A stretch of 64,000 bases of DNA from assembly GCF_000238395.3 (NCBI RefSeq), contig NZ_CP011025.1, positions 3,596,001-3,660,000 of the forward strand, given 5' to 3'. The notes under the pieces are model-generated. The model did not search any database. It was not told where the DNA came from and saw nothing but the letters and a program-made list of their open reading frames with translations. Made by a program: the position numbers and the translations under genes. Source of the DNA: Pseudoalteromonas arctica A 37-1-2. GTDB lineage: Bacteria > Pseudomonadota > Gammaproteobacteria > Enterobacterales > Alteromonadaceae. Shown here piece by piece: positions 17,197-26,711 of this stretch. Position 1 is the first letter of the stretch, and each line of letters starts with the position of its first letter.

Positions 17197-17541
17197 ATGC
17201 TTACATCAATCCCTGACTTACTAAAAATTATCACACCTAACCAACGCCGTATTGACGCAGCGCAAGCGAAACTCGAACTTGAACAAAATAAAGGTTTACT
17301 TATTGATGTACGAGAACCTGCAGAGCACGCTACAAAAGCAGCTACTGGCGCTATAAATATTCCGCGTGGATTACTCGAGATGAAGCTGATGGAAATAGAA
17401 AAAGACGCAGCTCGCCCTATTTACGTGCACTGCGCAAGTGGTGCACGCGCAACGTTGGGAGCAGAAGCATTAACGCGTGTGGGTTATGAAAACGTGACTG
17501 TTATTACCTGTGACGCAAACCAAATATGTAGCGTATTTTAA
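17197..17541 (+). CDS. Single-domain rhodanese (sulfurtransferase)
   Basis: A 114-residue rhodanese domain that carries sulfane sulfur on a cysteine. Seen here are LLIDVREPAEHATKAATGAINI and the active loop HCASGARA with catalytic Cys79. Two more cysteines near the end (Cys105 and Cys111, in VITCDANQIC) resemble those in rhodaneses linked to sulfide oxidation. It lies divergent from the ArsR-type regulator and downstream of the operator pair, so it is probably induced by sulfide or persulfide. Confidence 0.88.
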   Translation: MLTSIPDLLKIITPNQRRIDAAQAKLELEQNKGLLIDVREPAEHATKAATGAINIPRGLLEMKLMEIEKDAARPIYVHCASGARATLGAEALTRVGYENVTVITCDANQICSVF

Positions 17542-17562
17542 GTATCTACTAAGTACTTATAA

Positions 17563-17958
17563 TTATGCGCCTAACAAAGGTAGGTGTTTAACGCTGTGAT
17601 AAGTCAGTGCTAATTTAATACACGCTTTAAGTGGGTGTTCTGGTAATGGCTTTTCACTATTTAACACTATTGCTCTATTTCCTTCAAAGGTAAGATTATG
17701 AGAGTACAACTCTCTAAATGTGCTTACTAGCTTTGATTGGCAATGAAAAAACAAATAACACGATGAGCCCTTAAAGCCTACGCGGATGGGGCTACCATTT
17801 ATTGTGTTATAACTTGGCTCTCCCCACTTTAAAGACTCTTCAACAGCTCCTAAGTTCTGCTCTTGTGCTACGGTATAAATTAACTCTCGTAATTGTATAA
17901 GCGTACTTTTAGCTGCCTCAGGATGATTATTAAATATATTTTTTATTTCCGTATTCAT
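17563..17958 (-). CDS. DUF1801-family protein
   Basis: A 131-residue cytosolic protein with the DUF1801 (YdhG-like) pattern: an N-terminal helical part (LRELIYTVAQE), the core EESLKWGEPSYNTINGSPIR, and strands (VGFKGSSCYLFFHC). The biochemical role of this family is not established. It is monocistronic and converges on the rhodanese gene. Confidence 0.75.
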   Translation of the reverse strand: MNTEIKNIFNNHPEAAKSTLIQLRELIYTVAQEQNLGAVEESLKWGEPSYNTINGSPIRVGFKGSSCYLFFHCQSKLVSTFRELYSHNLTFEGNRAIVLNSEKPLPEHPLKACIKLALTYHSVKHLPLLGA

Positions 17959-18000
17959 ATAAACATCCTTATAAGCGCTCTACCTATACTTAAAGGTAAA

Positions 18001-18546
18001 TTACTTTTGTTGTTTTTCATCAAGTAAAACAAGTAGCATCTGCTCAATATTTTTAACGCTATAAGTAAGTGCTCTCAGTAGCTCTTTCTCACTTTGCTCT
18101 GTTGCCTGCTGCGACGCTTTACCTTGGTTTGCCAATACATCTTTTTGCTCAAGTATCGCCTCTCTAAACTCACTCGCATTAACTACACCAAGCAAAGACA
18201 CTAAAGCACCATTTCCTGACTGCCCTGCTGTTTCAAAGCTTAAACGATATAATCCAAAGATTCGCATGAGCGGCCCTTGGCTTAACCCTACATCTGTTAT
18301 TTTTTCAAGCGGAATAGATTTTTCTTCTTTAAATAATATGCCACGTTTAACTACCAATTTTTGTGGTAATAAGTCAGCTGACATAGCTGCGAGTATTCGT
18401 CCGCCCACCAGCCATACAATAAGTAAAATAATAGGTATAAGCGGTATAGTAACAAGAGCCAACATTGCAAATAGCGAGGCAGTAACCATCCAGTATTGTT
18501 TTACTTTAGGATCAAAATTAGCACTTTTTAAGGTTAAGTTACTCAT
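18001..18546 (-). CDS. Membrane protein with bacterial PH domain (YdbS-like)
   Basis: The ATG at 18546 (MSNLTLKSANFDPK) gives 181 residues; the frame stays open to 18633 but the extra part has no homologue-like feature. One hydrophobic hairpin (about residues 17-50, MLALVTIPLIPIILLIVWLV) is followed by a bacterial PH domain (LVVKRGILFKEEKSIPLEKI and GLYRLSFETAGQSG) and a polar coiled C-terminus rich in Gln and Lys. Function is unknown beyond membrane association. Confidence 0.78.
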   Translation of the reverse strand: MSNLTLKSANFDPKVKQYWMVTASLFAMLALVTIPLIPIILLIVWLVGGRILAAMSADLLPQKLVVKRGILFKEEKSIPLEKITDVGLSQGPLMRIFGLYRLSFETAGQSGNGALVSLLGVVNASEFREAILEQKDVLANQGKASQQATEQSEKELLRALTYSVKNIEQMLLVLLDEKQQK

Positions 18547-18663
18547 TAGCTTTCTTTTGTATGGTTGGGGATTTATAAAAGTACGCCAATCTAATATTGA
18601 ATGCAATTTAGTCCAAACATTTATAATTAGCATTCAAATATACTTTCACACACTTATGTACAT

Positions 18664-18700
18664 ACAAAAAAGCCGAGCATACAGGGCTATGCTCGGCTTA
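18664..18700 (-). terminator. Intrinsic terminator of the alpha-glucan operon
   Basis: A perfect 12-base stem AAGCCGAGCATA / TATGCTCGGCTT (18670-18681 and 18688-18699) with a 6-base loop. On the minus strand it is followed by TTTTTTG. It lies 20 bases beyond the stop of the pullulanase gene. Confidence 0.9.
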
Positions 18701-18719
18701 GGTTTGGGAAAATAAACTG

Positions 18720-21700
18720 CTACTGCTTATTAATAAGTATGCTTACATTTTCTCTATCTGGGCCTATTACATTAAACGTGTAAGTACCTTGTTCGGTAAT
18801 ATTTAGTGCTATATTGGCACCTACGGCTTCAAGTGGTGTTAGTTCATCAATTGCCACTACCGGCGTATCGCCTGCTCCACCGTAATCAACGGTACTCCAA
18901 TCTTCAGATGCTACTTTAAATTCGTAGTCACCCGCTTCTAACTCTATTGATGTAGAGTAAATTGCATCACCCTCGTACATCAGCGGGTTATCAGTACTCC
19001 AGTCATTTAAGCTGCCACGAATAAACACTGTCGTTTGTGCAAACATTTCAGCGTTGAGCACTTTTAGCGATACGTTATTTAAGTCACTGGCGTCAAATAT
19101 AAACTGGTATTCACCTTCTTCTGCAATGTCGATGGTCATATTCGCGCCCGCAACCGACAACTGCTCAGCGGTGCCAACCATTACACTGGCATCCCCCTCA
19201 GCCGAGCCATAATCAACCGTGCTCCAATCTTCTGACGCTATTTTAAATTCATAGCTTGCAGCACTCAGTGTTTTAGTAAAGGTGTAAATACCTTTGTTTT
19301 TATAACTTAACTCATCGGTTACTCCCCAGTCATTAAGCGTACCGCGCACATAAATAGCAGTGCCTATAAATGGCTCTTCGTTGTATAAAGTAAGCGTTGG
19401 ATTTTCAGGGTTTGAAGCATCAAGTGAAAATACATAGGTTGCATCAATAGCAGCGCTGAATGTCATGTTTGCACCTGAGCGTGTTAATGCCTCGCTTTGG
19501 TTTTCAACTACATCTTTATCAGCGTCAGTAAGCGCGCCAAAATCAACTGTAGACCAATCTTCTGAGGCAATTTTAAATTCGTAATCGCCAGCGCTCAGCG
19601 CAATTGCTATACGGTATTCACCTTCGCTAATATATTCAAATGCATCGCGTGTGCCCCAGTCGTTTAAACTACCGCGCACAAACACAGCGGTGCTGCCATA
19701 AGGTACTACATCAGGCGCGCCTACGGTTGCATTCGCACTTAAACCTGCACCTTGGCTCTCACCTTGGCTTTTAGTAAAAACAGCTAATGTGTAAGGCGGT
19801 ACAGTAAATGTGCCTTCGTTATCGCCTGCGGCAAAATTGGCGCTAGCCATACTTGCATCAACACTGTTTTTTAATAAATCGTGTAATTCAAAATCCGCTG
19901 CGGTGGCAATAGTATGGCTAAGGGTTTGCTCGGTTGCGTTAATCACGACAACAAGCGCGTCAAATGCAGGGTCTAAGTCTGTTAGCCCTTCGCCATCATC
20001 AATGCTCATTACAATTAAGCCATGTTGCTGCGCTTTACCTACGTTATGAAAACCCACCCGCTCAATAACATCTTGCTCTGTGGTTAATCTAAAGAGTGGG
20101 CTGCTACTACGTATTTGTAAAAACTCGTTAAATACATCATGTGCAAAGGTAATATCTTGTGGCTGTGCAGCCGCTTGGGTATTAGCAGAAATAGGCATAA
20201 TTTCTTGCCATTTCACTTCGTTGTCTTGCGCGGGTGGCAAGCCAATATTCCAGTTATTGGTATCTTGGGTAAAATCAACAAAGTTAAACCAGTCGCCCGA
20301 GTCGTAGCTGTTACGATCCATCGATTTTGAACGCAGCAAGTCGGCGCCCATTTGCATAAATGGAATACCTTGGCTCATAAGAGGGAGTGCTAACGCCATA
20401 TTATGAGCACGAACGCGCTGCTCAATACTCATGTTAGCGCTGTGTTTATATTGCAGCTGATCCCAGAGTGTTTCGTTATCGTGTTTAGATACGTAATGAA
20501 TGCTATCGGCAGGGTCTAGTGCATACGCCGTTGGCTGAGTATTCCAAGTAAAGCTATTACCCTTTGCTGAGTTACCTTTAAAGTCTTTTAAAATGTAGTT
20601 TTGTAAATTACCCGCAAGCGACAAACGTAAAGTATCTTGCTCTGCTAAATTACCATCCGTTGAGCTATTACTAAATAATGCGCCGCCGCGAACGGCTTCA
20701 CGAATACGGTCGTTAAAGGTACCTACTTCGCTACCGGCCATATCGGCTTGTTTGGCTTGCACAAATAAGCGGTTATTTGCCACCTCACCAAAGTCCCAAC
20801 CTTCGCCATAAAAGTAGTTATCTTCATCAACAGCTTGCACTGCATCACGTGCTGCAAGAATTGACGATTTTGGCATGTGCCCCATTACATCAAATCTAAA
20901 GCTGTCATAGCCAAATTCACGCGCCAAAATAACTAATGAATCACTAACAAACTTATCCATCATTACATGCTCTGTGGCTGTATTTTCACAACACGTTGAG
21001 CGCTCTATTTCACCACTGACTTCGTTATAACGGTGATAGTAACCCGGCACTAGTTTATCAAATACCGACTTATCCCAAATACCCGACGATGTTGTATGGT
21101 TATAAACCACATCAAGCACTACGCGCAGACCAATAGATTGCAGTGATTGCACCATAGCGCGGGTTTCTTTAACGCGGGCAATTCCCTCTGGGCTTGAGGC
21201 GTACGAGCCTTCAGGCGCAATAAAGTAATGCGGATCGTAACCCCAGTTAAAGCTATCTAAGCTGCGCATAGCATTAGCAAGTGCTTGTGCGTCATCTGAG
21301 CCTGGTAAATAACCGCCCATTAAATCAATAATGGTGCTGTTTTTATCTTGGGTTTTACAAGCATCGGCTTCATCGTTGATTTGCTCACATAAATCTCCTA
21401 GCGTATCGCTAATATCTACACGCTTACTTACGTCTTCATCTATGGTTCCAATATCAGTAATAGGTAATAAATGAAAATGCGTTAAGCCATTTTGAGCCAA
21501 AGTTTGTAAGTGCTGCATAGGAGCACTATTTAGCTCAGTAAACGCAAGGTACTTACCGCGGTTAGCCTCTGTTACGCTGTTATCGCGTGCACTAAAGTCA
21601 CGTACATGGCCCTCGTAAATAATCGCATCTTCTGGATTTTCTACCGTAGGAATAAGGCGTGTATCCCACCCTTCGGGTTTAGTGTCTTCATCGGCTAAAT

Positions 21701-23024
21701 TAATCAACTGGCTGTATAAACCATTGGTAGATACATTTAGTGAGTAAGGGTCAGTGCTCCAAAGCGACTCTATTTGCTGAGTCAGTGGGTGGTAAACATC
21801 AAAATTAAAGCGGTAGTAGTGGCGGTCGTATTGCATATCTAAACTTGCTTGCCAAATACCTGTCTGTGTATTTAATGTCATTGGCGTAGAGTGCACTTGT
21901 GTTTTTGCATCATCAAACACGTTTAGCATCATGTTATTAGCGGTGGGTGCCCAAACAGTTACATCAATCGCGTTATTGTCATAATTTACACCCAGCACAG
22001 CTTCATTAGCATCGTCTTCGCCTTGCGTATAAAGGGCATCGAGTGCTTTAGCGGTTTGAACATAGCTTGCTTCTAGAAGCTTACCTTCACTATCGTAACC
22101 TGCAATAACAAGCTGCGATTTAATAAGCGTTTTAGCCGTGCTTGTATCCCAACTTCCTTCGTATGCGTTCCAGGTGGTTAAATGCGGTACTTTTGCAGCC
22201 TGCTCATCAGTTATATTGCTTGATTGCAGCGTAACAGTATCGCCGTTTAAACCAGTATCAATATCCACTTCAAGCTCAGCCGTAGCTGATGAATGTAACT
22301 TAATTAGGCTTGTAAGCTCGTTACTTGGTTTATACAAAATAGTATTTAAATCAATCCAATGCGCTGAAGCACCTGTTATAGCAACTGCGCGTTCGCCTAA
22401 ACTTAATATAGGGTATTCAAACACCGAAGGCTCGCCATGAATGGTAAAGTTCATACGCTGAAAGGTTTCATCGTCTTGCATCAGCGGCATGGTTAAATCC
22501 ACATCACCAAACGCCTTACCTGACCCTTCTGTACCAATATGAATAATAAAATTGGCACATTCGTTATAACCCTCTTTAAGGTTAATTATCCAGTACGCAC
22601 CGTAGTTTGGATCAATACCATCGTATTCATGGCCGTTAGCCCAATCACTGGTATCAAATGGTGGTGCATAAGCAGCACACACATCGTTATTCCACGAATG
22701 TAATCGGTAGCCTTCGTAATTGTCATCGGCTAAGCGGTTATAAAATAAAACCGCCTCTCCCTCCCCTGCAAATACAACAGGGTCTGGCAGGGTTGGGTCG
22801 GCGCCAACCACGCAACTTTCGTTATTTTCATCAGGTACTGTAGGTGCCGGGCACGATATAGGTTCGGGATCGACACATTGTGACCCCGCTTCATTAGGGA
22901 CTTGTGGCACATTACAGGTAAGTAATGGTTCACCAGGTTCAACATCACCTGTTCCACCACACGCTGCTAATAGCATTAACGCTAACGTTATTAGCAAATA
23001 TTTAGACATAGTTATAATTTTCAT
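18720..23024 (-). CDS. Lipoprotein pullulanase-type alpha-1,6-glucosidase (GH13) with three C-terminal repeat modules
   Basis: A debranching enzyme that cuts alpha-1,6 links in pullulan, glycogen or starch, probably at the outer membrane. The 1434-residue product has a lipoprotein signal (LMLLAAC|GG), a pullulanase-associated/CBM41-like region (about 90-190: FYNRLADDNYEGYRLHSWNND), a CBM48-like region near 330-440 and a GH13 barrel. Barrel motifs are VVLDVVYNHT, FRFDVMGH with nucleophile Asp712, FYGEGWDFG with acid/base Glu741, and SKHDNET with Asp849. Residues 1107-1434 are three tandem modules. GGAG lies about 10 bases before the ATG. It follows the TonB receptor by 22 bases. Confidence 0.92.
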   Translation of the reverse strand: MKIITMSKYLLITLALMLLAACGGTGDVEPGEPLLTCNVPQVPNEAGSQCVDPEPISCPAPTVPDENNESCVVGADPTLPDPVVFAGEGEAVLFYNRLADDNYEGYRLHSWNNDVCAAYAPPFDTSDWANGHEYDGIDPNYGAYWIINLKEGYNECANFIIHIGTEGSGKAFGDVDLTMPLMQDDETFQRMNFTIHGEPSVFEYPILSLGERAVAITGASAHWIDLNTILYKPSNELTSLIKLHSSATAELEVDIDTGLNGDTVTLQSSNITDEQAAKVPHLTTWNAYEGSWDTSTAKTLIKSQLVIAGYDSEGKLLEASYVQTAKALDALYTQGEDDANEAVLGVNYDNNAIDVTVWAPTANNMMLNVFDDAKTQVHSTPMTLNTQTGIWQASLDMQYDRHYYRFNFDVYHPLTQQIESLWSTDPYSLNVSTNGLYSQLINLADEDTKPEGWDTRLIPTVENPEDAIIYEGHVRDFSARDNSVTEANRGKYLAFTELNSAPMQHLQTLAQNGLTHFHLLPITDIGTIDEDVSKRVDISDTLGDLCEQINDEADACKTQDKNSTIIDLMGGYLPGSDDAQALANAMRSLDSFNWGYDPHYFIAPEGSYASSPEGIARVKETRAMVQSLQSIGLRVVLDVVYNHTTSSGIWDKSVFDKLVPGYYHRYNEVSGEIERSTCCENTATEHVMMDKFVSDSLVILAREFGYDSFRFDVMGHMPKSSILAARDAVQAVDEDNYFYGEGWDFGEVANNRLFVQAKQADMAGSEVGTFNDRIREAVRGGALFSNSSTDGNLAEQDTLRLSLAGNLQNYILKDFKGNSAKGNSFTWNTQPTAYALDPADSIHYVSKHDNETLWDQLQYKHSANMSIEQRVRAHNMALALPLMSQGIPFMQMGADLLRSKSMDRNSYDSGDWFNFVDFTQDTNNWNIGLPPAQDNEVKWQEIMPISANTQAAAQPQDITFAHDVFNEFLQIRSSSPLFRLTTEQDVIERVGFHNVGKAQQHGLIVMSIDDGEGLTDLDPAFDALVVVINATEQTLSHTIATAADFELHDLLKNSVDASMASANFAAGDNEGTFTVPPYTLAVFTKSQGESQGAGLSANATVGAPDVVPYGSTAVFVRGSLNDWGTRDAFEYISEGEYRIAIALSAGDYEFKIASEDWSTVDFGALTDADKDVVENQSEALTRSGANMTFSAAIDATYVFSLDASNPENPTLTLYNEEPFIGTAIYVRGTLNDWGVTDELSYKNKGIYTFTKTLSAASYEFKIASEDWSTVDYGSAEGDASVMVGTAEQLSVAGANMTIDIAEEGEYQFIFDASDLNNVSLKVLNAEMFAQTTVFIRGSLNDWSTDNPLMYEGDAIYSTSIELEAGDYEFKVASEDWSTVDYGGAGDTPVVAIDELTPLEAVGANIALNITEQGTYTFNVIGPDRENVSILINKQ
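18723..19706 (-). repeat. Three tandem ~110-residue modules at the pullulanase C-terminus
   Basis: Residues 1107-1216, 1217-1326 and 1327-1434 repeat one module. Each opens FV/YV/FI-RGSLNDW, has a GDYEFKIASEDWSTVD core and closes with a GANM-type strand and a short Asp/Asn-rich turn. The Trp-rich conserved patches suggest a carbohydrate-binding fold like the starch-binding modules of SusE/SusF-type proteins. The binding role is inferred. Confidence 0.8.
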
Positions 23025-23046
23025 TTTTAAACGCTCCGTTTGCTAA

Positions 23047-25920
23047 TTAATGACTGTATGTAAAACCAAGGTAGAACTGACGACCAAAGTACTGAGTCGT
23101 CCCTGTTCGTTGCTCTGAGCCAAAGTAACTTTGGGTTGGTTCATCGGTTAAGTTATTAACTTGCAAAAGCATTGTTAGCGAGTCGCTAAAGCGATAAGAG
23201 GTTTGAAAGTCGACTACGGTTTCAGCATCAAAATTAACCACTTGCTCGTTAATGGCAACCTGCTCTGAAACAAATTCATCGCGGTAGCGGACATTAAGAC
23301 GGGTTTCAAAATCATCCATTGAGTAAAAAACCGTGGCATTAAACACGTTATTAGATAGCCCAGGTAAAGATTGCGCTAATGTGTCGCCCCCTAAGCTGGT
23401 AATCGATTCAATTTCACTTTCGGTGTATGAGTAACTTGCGTTAGCGCCTAAACCATTAAATGGCTCAGGTAAAAAGGTAAACACTTGCGTATAAGCAAGC
23501 TCTAGCCCTCTAATATAGCCACCTTCACCATTATTAACTGCCGTGGTGTAAATACCGTTAGTTGTCGCAACTTGCTCGCCACTAACTGGGTCTTCTATAA
23601 AATCAGGTACGTTAAAGCCATTACCTTTAAAGTCGAAGTTTTCGATTGATAAGGTTTCAACAAACGAGTCTATATTTTTATAAAATAACGCTGCTGCGAT
23701 AGTGCCGTTGCCTTCTTCAAAATAATATTCGTAAGATAAGTCGTATTGGTCGGCATAAAAGGGTTTTAAAAATGGGTTATTAGTACTTGAGCCATTAATA
23801 ACACCATCGTCACTTACGTTTGCACTGGCATCGCCCGCTAAGCGGTTAATTGGCGCACGCGACATTACTTTAGCCGCTGCAAAGCGCACAAGTGAATTAT
23901 CGTTAAGTTGCAGGTTTAAATTTAATGATGGTAAGTAGTCGGTGTATTTAGTGCCTAATACATTAGGTGCGTATAAATCATTTACAATGCCGTTCTCATC
24001 AACAATATTTTGCGCACCTAAGCGCGCATCGCCTGCGACGTTCTCTAGTACCGTTGCTGATTGGTCGGTTTCAACGCGGCGCACACCCACATTACCCGAT
24101 AGGTCGAGCCCCCCTATTTGCGTGTTAATGTTTACCATAACGTACGCAGCTAGCACATCTTCAAACACCGAGCCGCTTTGTAGCACTGTCCACGAATAGT
24201 TAGTTGTGTATCCTTGCGCGTCGTCTACGCCATCGGCATTACCCCACATTTGTACAGGCTCGGGCGTGCCATCTGGAAACCACGTATTGAGCGCTTTGTC
24301 TAAATCAATGGCTAAATACGATGGGAAATAACTAAACTCGCCCTGCCAGTCAACCACAGAGGCCATATCGTCGGTTAAACGCAAAGGCGGTTGCGTTGCT
24401 GAAAACGCCCCGTCGTTACCATACTCAAATACCGAGCGTTTACGGCTGTACTCTCTATCTGAGTAGCGCGCACCAAACTCTACGGACCTAAATATGTCGC
24501 TTTCTAGCTCGTATTTAAAATCGAGCTTAAATGCCGTTACTTCATCTTCTGTTTGATCTGGGTAAATACCATACTTGCTGACCATTACACGGTCTATATC
24601 GCTAAAGGCGGCCGCCTGATTAAACCCAACGTCAGGTAAATTTAAGCCATTTAATTGATAGTTAATTGCTACGTTGTTATCAAATACTGGCGTTTCTGCA
24701 TTGGCATCTTCTGCTACTAAGCTCCACAGTAAGCCATTTCTAAAATTACTTTTTGCGCGAGAAAGCGACACATCGGCATTTACGCTTAATCTATCGGTTA
24801 CCTGCCAATCGGCATTAACGCCAAAACTATCTACTTCGTCAAAGTCTTGGTTGTCGTCGTTAACTATTTCAACGCGGGTATAGCTTTGCGAAGTGCGGTT
24901 AACCGCTGCGCCTATTACGGCATTACCATCGAGCTGAGCGTTAGCATATGCAGCTGTTGGCCCGCCTAATTTAACCCTCAGACCACGGGCAAATGACTCT
25001 TTATCAAAGCGCGATAAAAACGCATCACCTTTTAATTTAAAGTTATCTACCGGCGCCCACTCTATGGCTGCTAAGTAACCATTACGGGTTTCTTCGCCGC
25101 CTAAATGCTGTAGCTCAAAGCCTTCGCTAATGTATTCGTTCTCAGGGTTAGCTATAGGGCCATTGGTGTCGTTAGCTGCGCCATCAACGTCTTTTGTGTC
25201 GTTGTATGCAAGGCCAATAAATTGTGTTGCCACACTTGGCTGAAACAAACGCGCATAACCAAGCGCTACGCCTAATGTGTCGTCTAGGTATTTGCCTTGA
25301 TACGAAAAACTAATTCGGTCGCCAAATTCAGTGGCATCCGATACCTCTGAGGCGCGGTCGTTATACATACCGCGCACATTAGCTACAAATTTATGTGTTT
25401 GGTCGTTATTGAGTGGGCTGGCGGTTTCAAGCTCTACCGTACCGGCCACGCCGCCTTCAATAAGCGATGCCTTTGGCGATTTGTATACCGCCGCAGAGCT
25501 AATTAATTCTGACGGATATTGGTCAAACTCAATACTGCGGCTGCCACTTGTAGATACTTGCTCGCGGCCATTAAGTGTTGAAAATACAAACCCGCCCGAA
25601 AGCCCACGTATATTAATTTGTGCCGCTTGTCCGCCCGTTCTTACTGCTGAAATGCCTGGTAATCGTGTAAGCGCATCGGCCATTGAAATATCAGGCAATG
25701 CCCCTAAATCATCGGCAGAAATTTGTTCTGACACCGTATCGCTAAAACGCTTTTGATTTAAAGATTGAATTAAACTACGACTAAAGCCTCGCACTTCAAT
25801 AATTTCTAAATCTTCAGCTTGTGTGCTGGGTGATTGATTTGTTGAGTCTTCGTTTGCAGCCAATGCACTATTTGCGGCAAATAAAGCCAGCATAAGTGCA
25901 CTTAGTTTAAACTTGTCCAT
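23047..25920 (-). CDS. TonB-dependent outer-membrane receptor, likely for alpha-glucan oligosaccharides
   Basis: A 957-residue receptor when started at the ATG at 25920 (MDKFKLSALMLALFAANSALA signal peptide); the frame continues to 25968 but gives a poor signal. After the signal come a TonB-box-like EDLEIIEVRG, the plug domain (DALTRLPGISAVRTGGQAAQ, IRGLSGGFVFSTLNGREQ) and a long beta-barrel ending in an aromatic strand (FYLGFTYSH). This resembles the TIGR01782 group of carbohydrate receptors. Being first in an operon with a pullulanase points to maltodextrin or glycogen fragments as substrate. A palindrome shared with the GH97 gene lies about 92 bases upstream. Confidence 0.92.
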   Translation of the reverse strand: MDKFKLSALMLALFAANSALAANEDSTNQSPSTQAEDLEIIEVRGFSRSLIQSLNQKRFSDTVSEQISADDLGALPDISMADALTRLPGISAVRTGGQAAQINIRGLSGGFVFSTLNGREQVSTSGSRSIEFDQYPSELISSAAVYKSPKASLIEGGVAGTVELETASPLNNDQTHKFVANVRGMYNDRASEVSDATEFGDRISFSYQGKYLDDTLGVALGYARLFQPSVATQFIGLAYNDTKDVDGAANDTNGPIANPENEYISEGFELQHLGGEETRNGYLAAIEWAPVDNFKLKGDAFLSRFDKESFARGLRVKLGGPTAAYANAQLDGNAVIGAAVNRTSQSYTRVEIVNDDNQDFDEVDSFGVNADWQVTDRLSVNADVSLSRAKSNFRNGLLWSLVAEDANAETPVFDNNVAINYQLNGLNLPDVGFNQAAAFSDIDRVMVSKYGIYPDQTEDEVTAFKLDFKYELESDIFRSVEFGARYSDREYSRKRSVFEYGNDGAFSATQPPLRLTDDMASVVDWQGEFSYFPSYLAIDLDKALNTWFPDGTPEPVQMWGNADGVDDAQGYTTNYSWTVLQSGSVFEDVLAAYVMVNINTQIGGLDLSGNVGVRRVETDQSATVLENVAGDARLGAQNIVDENGIVNDLYAPNVLGTKYTDYLPSLNLNLQLNDNSLVRFAAAKVMSRAPINRLAGDASANVSDDGVINGSSTNNPFLKPFYADQYDLSYEYYFEEGNGTIAAALFYKNIDSFVETLSIENFDFKGNGFNVPDFIEDPVSGEQVATTNGIYTTAVNNGEGGYIRGLELAYTQVFTFLPEPFNGLGANASYSYTESEIESITSLGGDTLAQSLPGLSNNVFNATVFYSMDDFETRLNVRYRDEFVSEQVAINEQVVNFDAETVVDFQTSYRFSDSLTMLLQVNNLTDEPTQSYFGSEQRTGTTQYFGRQFYLGFTYSH

Positions 25921-26011
25921 GTGTGTGAGCCTTTGAGTTATTGTTGTCAGGTGTGCTGTGTTGTTCAAAACACAACCAACAAATTGTAACTAAAAGGTAA
26001 AATTAATGTGA

Positions 26012-26025
26012 TGAATACGTATGCA
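26012..26025. promoter_or_regulatory. Palindromic operator-like site upstream of the TonB receptor
   Basis: TGAATACGTATGCA, a near-perfect palindrome around ACGT, lies 92 bases before the receptor start. The same 12 bases TGAATACGTATG occur before the GH97 alpha-glucosidase at 39335. A palindrome with a central CG is typical of LacI-family operators, and alpha-glucan genes in this order are known to be under a LacI-type MalR. The regulator gene is not in this window. Confidence 0.6.
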
Positions 26026-26044
26026 GGGCATGAGGGTTAGGCTA

Positions 26045-26070
26045 CAGGTGTATGCGCGTACATACACCTG
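26045..26070. repeat. Perfect inverted repeat between lysE-like gene and the TonB receptor
   Basis: CAGGTGTATG (26045-26054) and CATACACCTG (26061-26070) form a perfect 10-base stem with a 6-base loop, 16 bases past the stop of the LysE-family gene. No T-run follows on either strand, so it may be a rho-assisted end, an mRNA-stabilising hairpin or a protein-binding site near the receptor promoter. Confidence 0.6.
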
Positions 26071-26085
26071 CATTTGGAACGCTAT

Positions 26086-26703
26086 TTAAAGGCTAAGCAC
26101 CACTTTTATAGCAAGAGCAATAAACACAACCCCCAGTATTTTATCAAGCCACGGGTTCTGCTTAGTAAAACCAAAGCGATTTTTTGAAACCTCAGTAAGT
26201 ACTGCAACTAGTAAATACCAACCTGTATCAATTACAAACACGGTTAAGCACATAATAATGCCAATGCTTAAAGTGAGATTTTGCGGGTCTATAAACTGCG
26301 AAAACAACGCTAAAAAGAAAATTGCCAATTTAGGGTTTAAAAACGCAATGGCGAATCCATCTTGCAACGCTTTAGTTGCGCTTATCTCACTTTTTTGTAC
26401 TTGCAGTTCGTCATTATTGGGTTTTGCTAATAGTATTTTTAAACCTAAATAAGCTAAATACCCAGCGCCTAAATATACAAGTACTTGGTATACCGTTGGA
26501 AACTGAACCATCAATGTCCCCAAACCAAGTAACGAAGCTGCCGCATAAAGCCCAACACCTACGCCATGGCTAAGTGCAGCAAGCATACCGTTTTTCATTC
26601 CGCCACTCATTGTATGCTTTAGTACAACTGCAAGGCTTGGGCCTGGCGACATTGCACCCATCATGCATACAAGTACTAAACTAAACCATGCTGCTAATGT
26701 CAT
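26086..26703 (-). CDS. LysE/RhtB-family amino-acid exporter
   Basis: An inner-membrane exporter of about six helices, 205 residues. The family opening MGAMSPGPSLAVVLKHTMSGG and the GVGVGLYAAASLLGL and GAGYLAYLGLKILL segments are diagnostic. The substrate cannot be read from sequence; relatives export homoserine, threonine, lysine or leucine. It starts 8 bases after the end of a frameshifted small gene on the same strand. Confidence 0.9.
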   Translation of the reverse strand: MTLAAWFSLVLVCMMGAMSPGPSLAVVLKHTMSGGMKNGMLAALSHGVGVGLYAAASLLGLGTLMVQFPTVYQVLVYLGAGYLAYLGLKILLAKPNNDELQVQKSEISATKALQDGFAIAFLNPKLAIFFLALFSQFIDPQNLTLSIGIIMCLTVFVIDTGWYLLVAVLTEVSKNRFGFTKQNPWLDKILGVVFIALAIKVVLSL

Positions 26704-26711
26704 TTTTGTCC

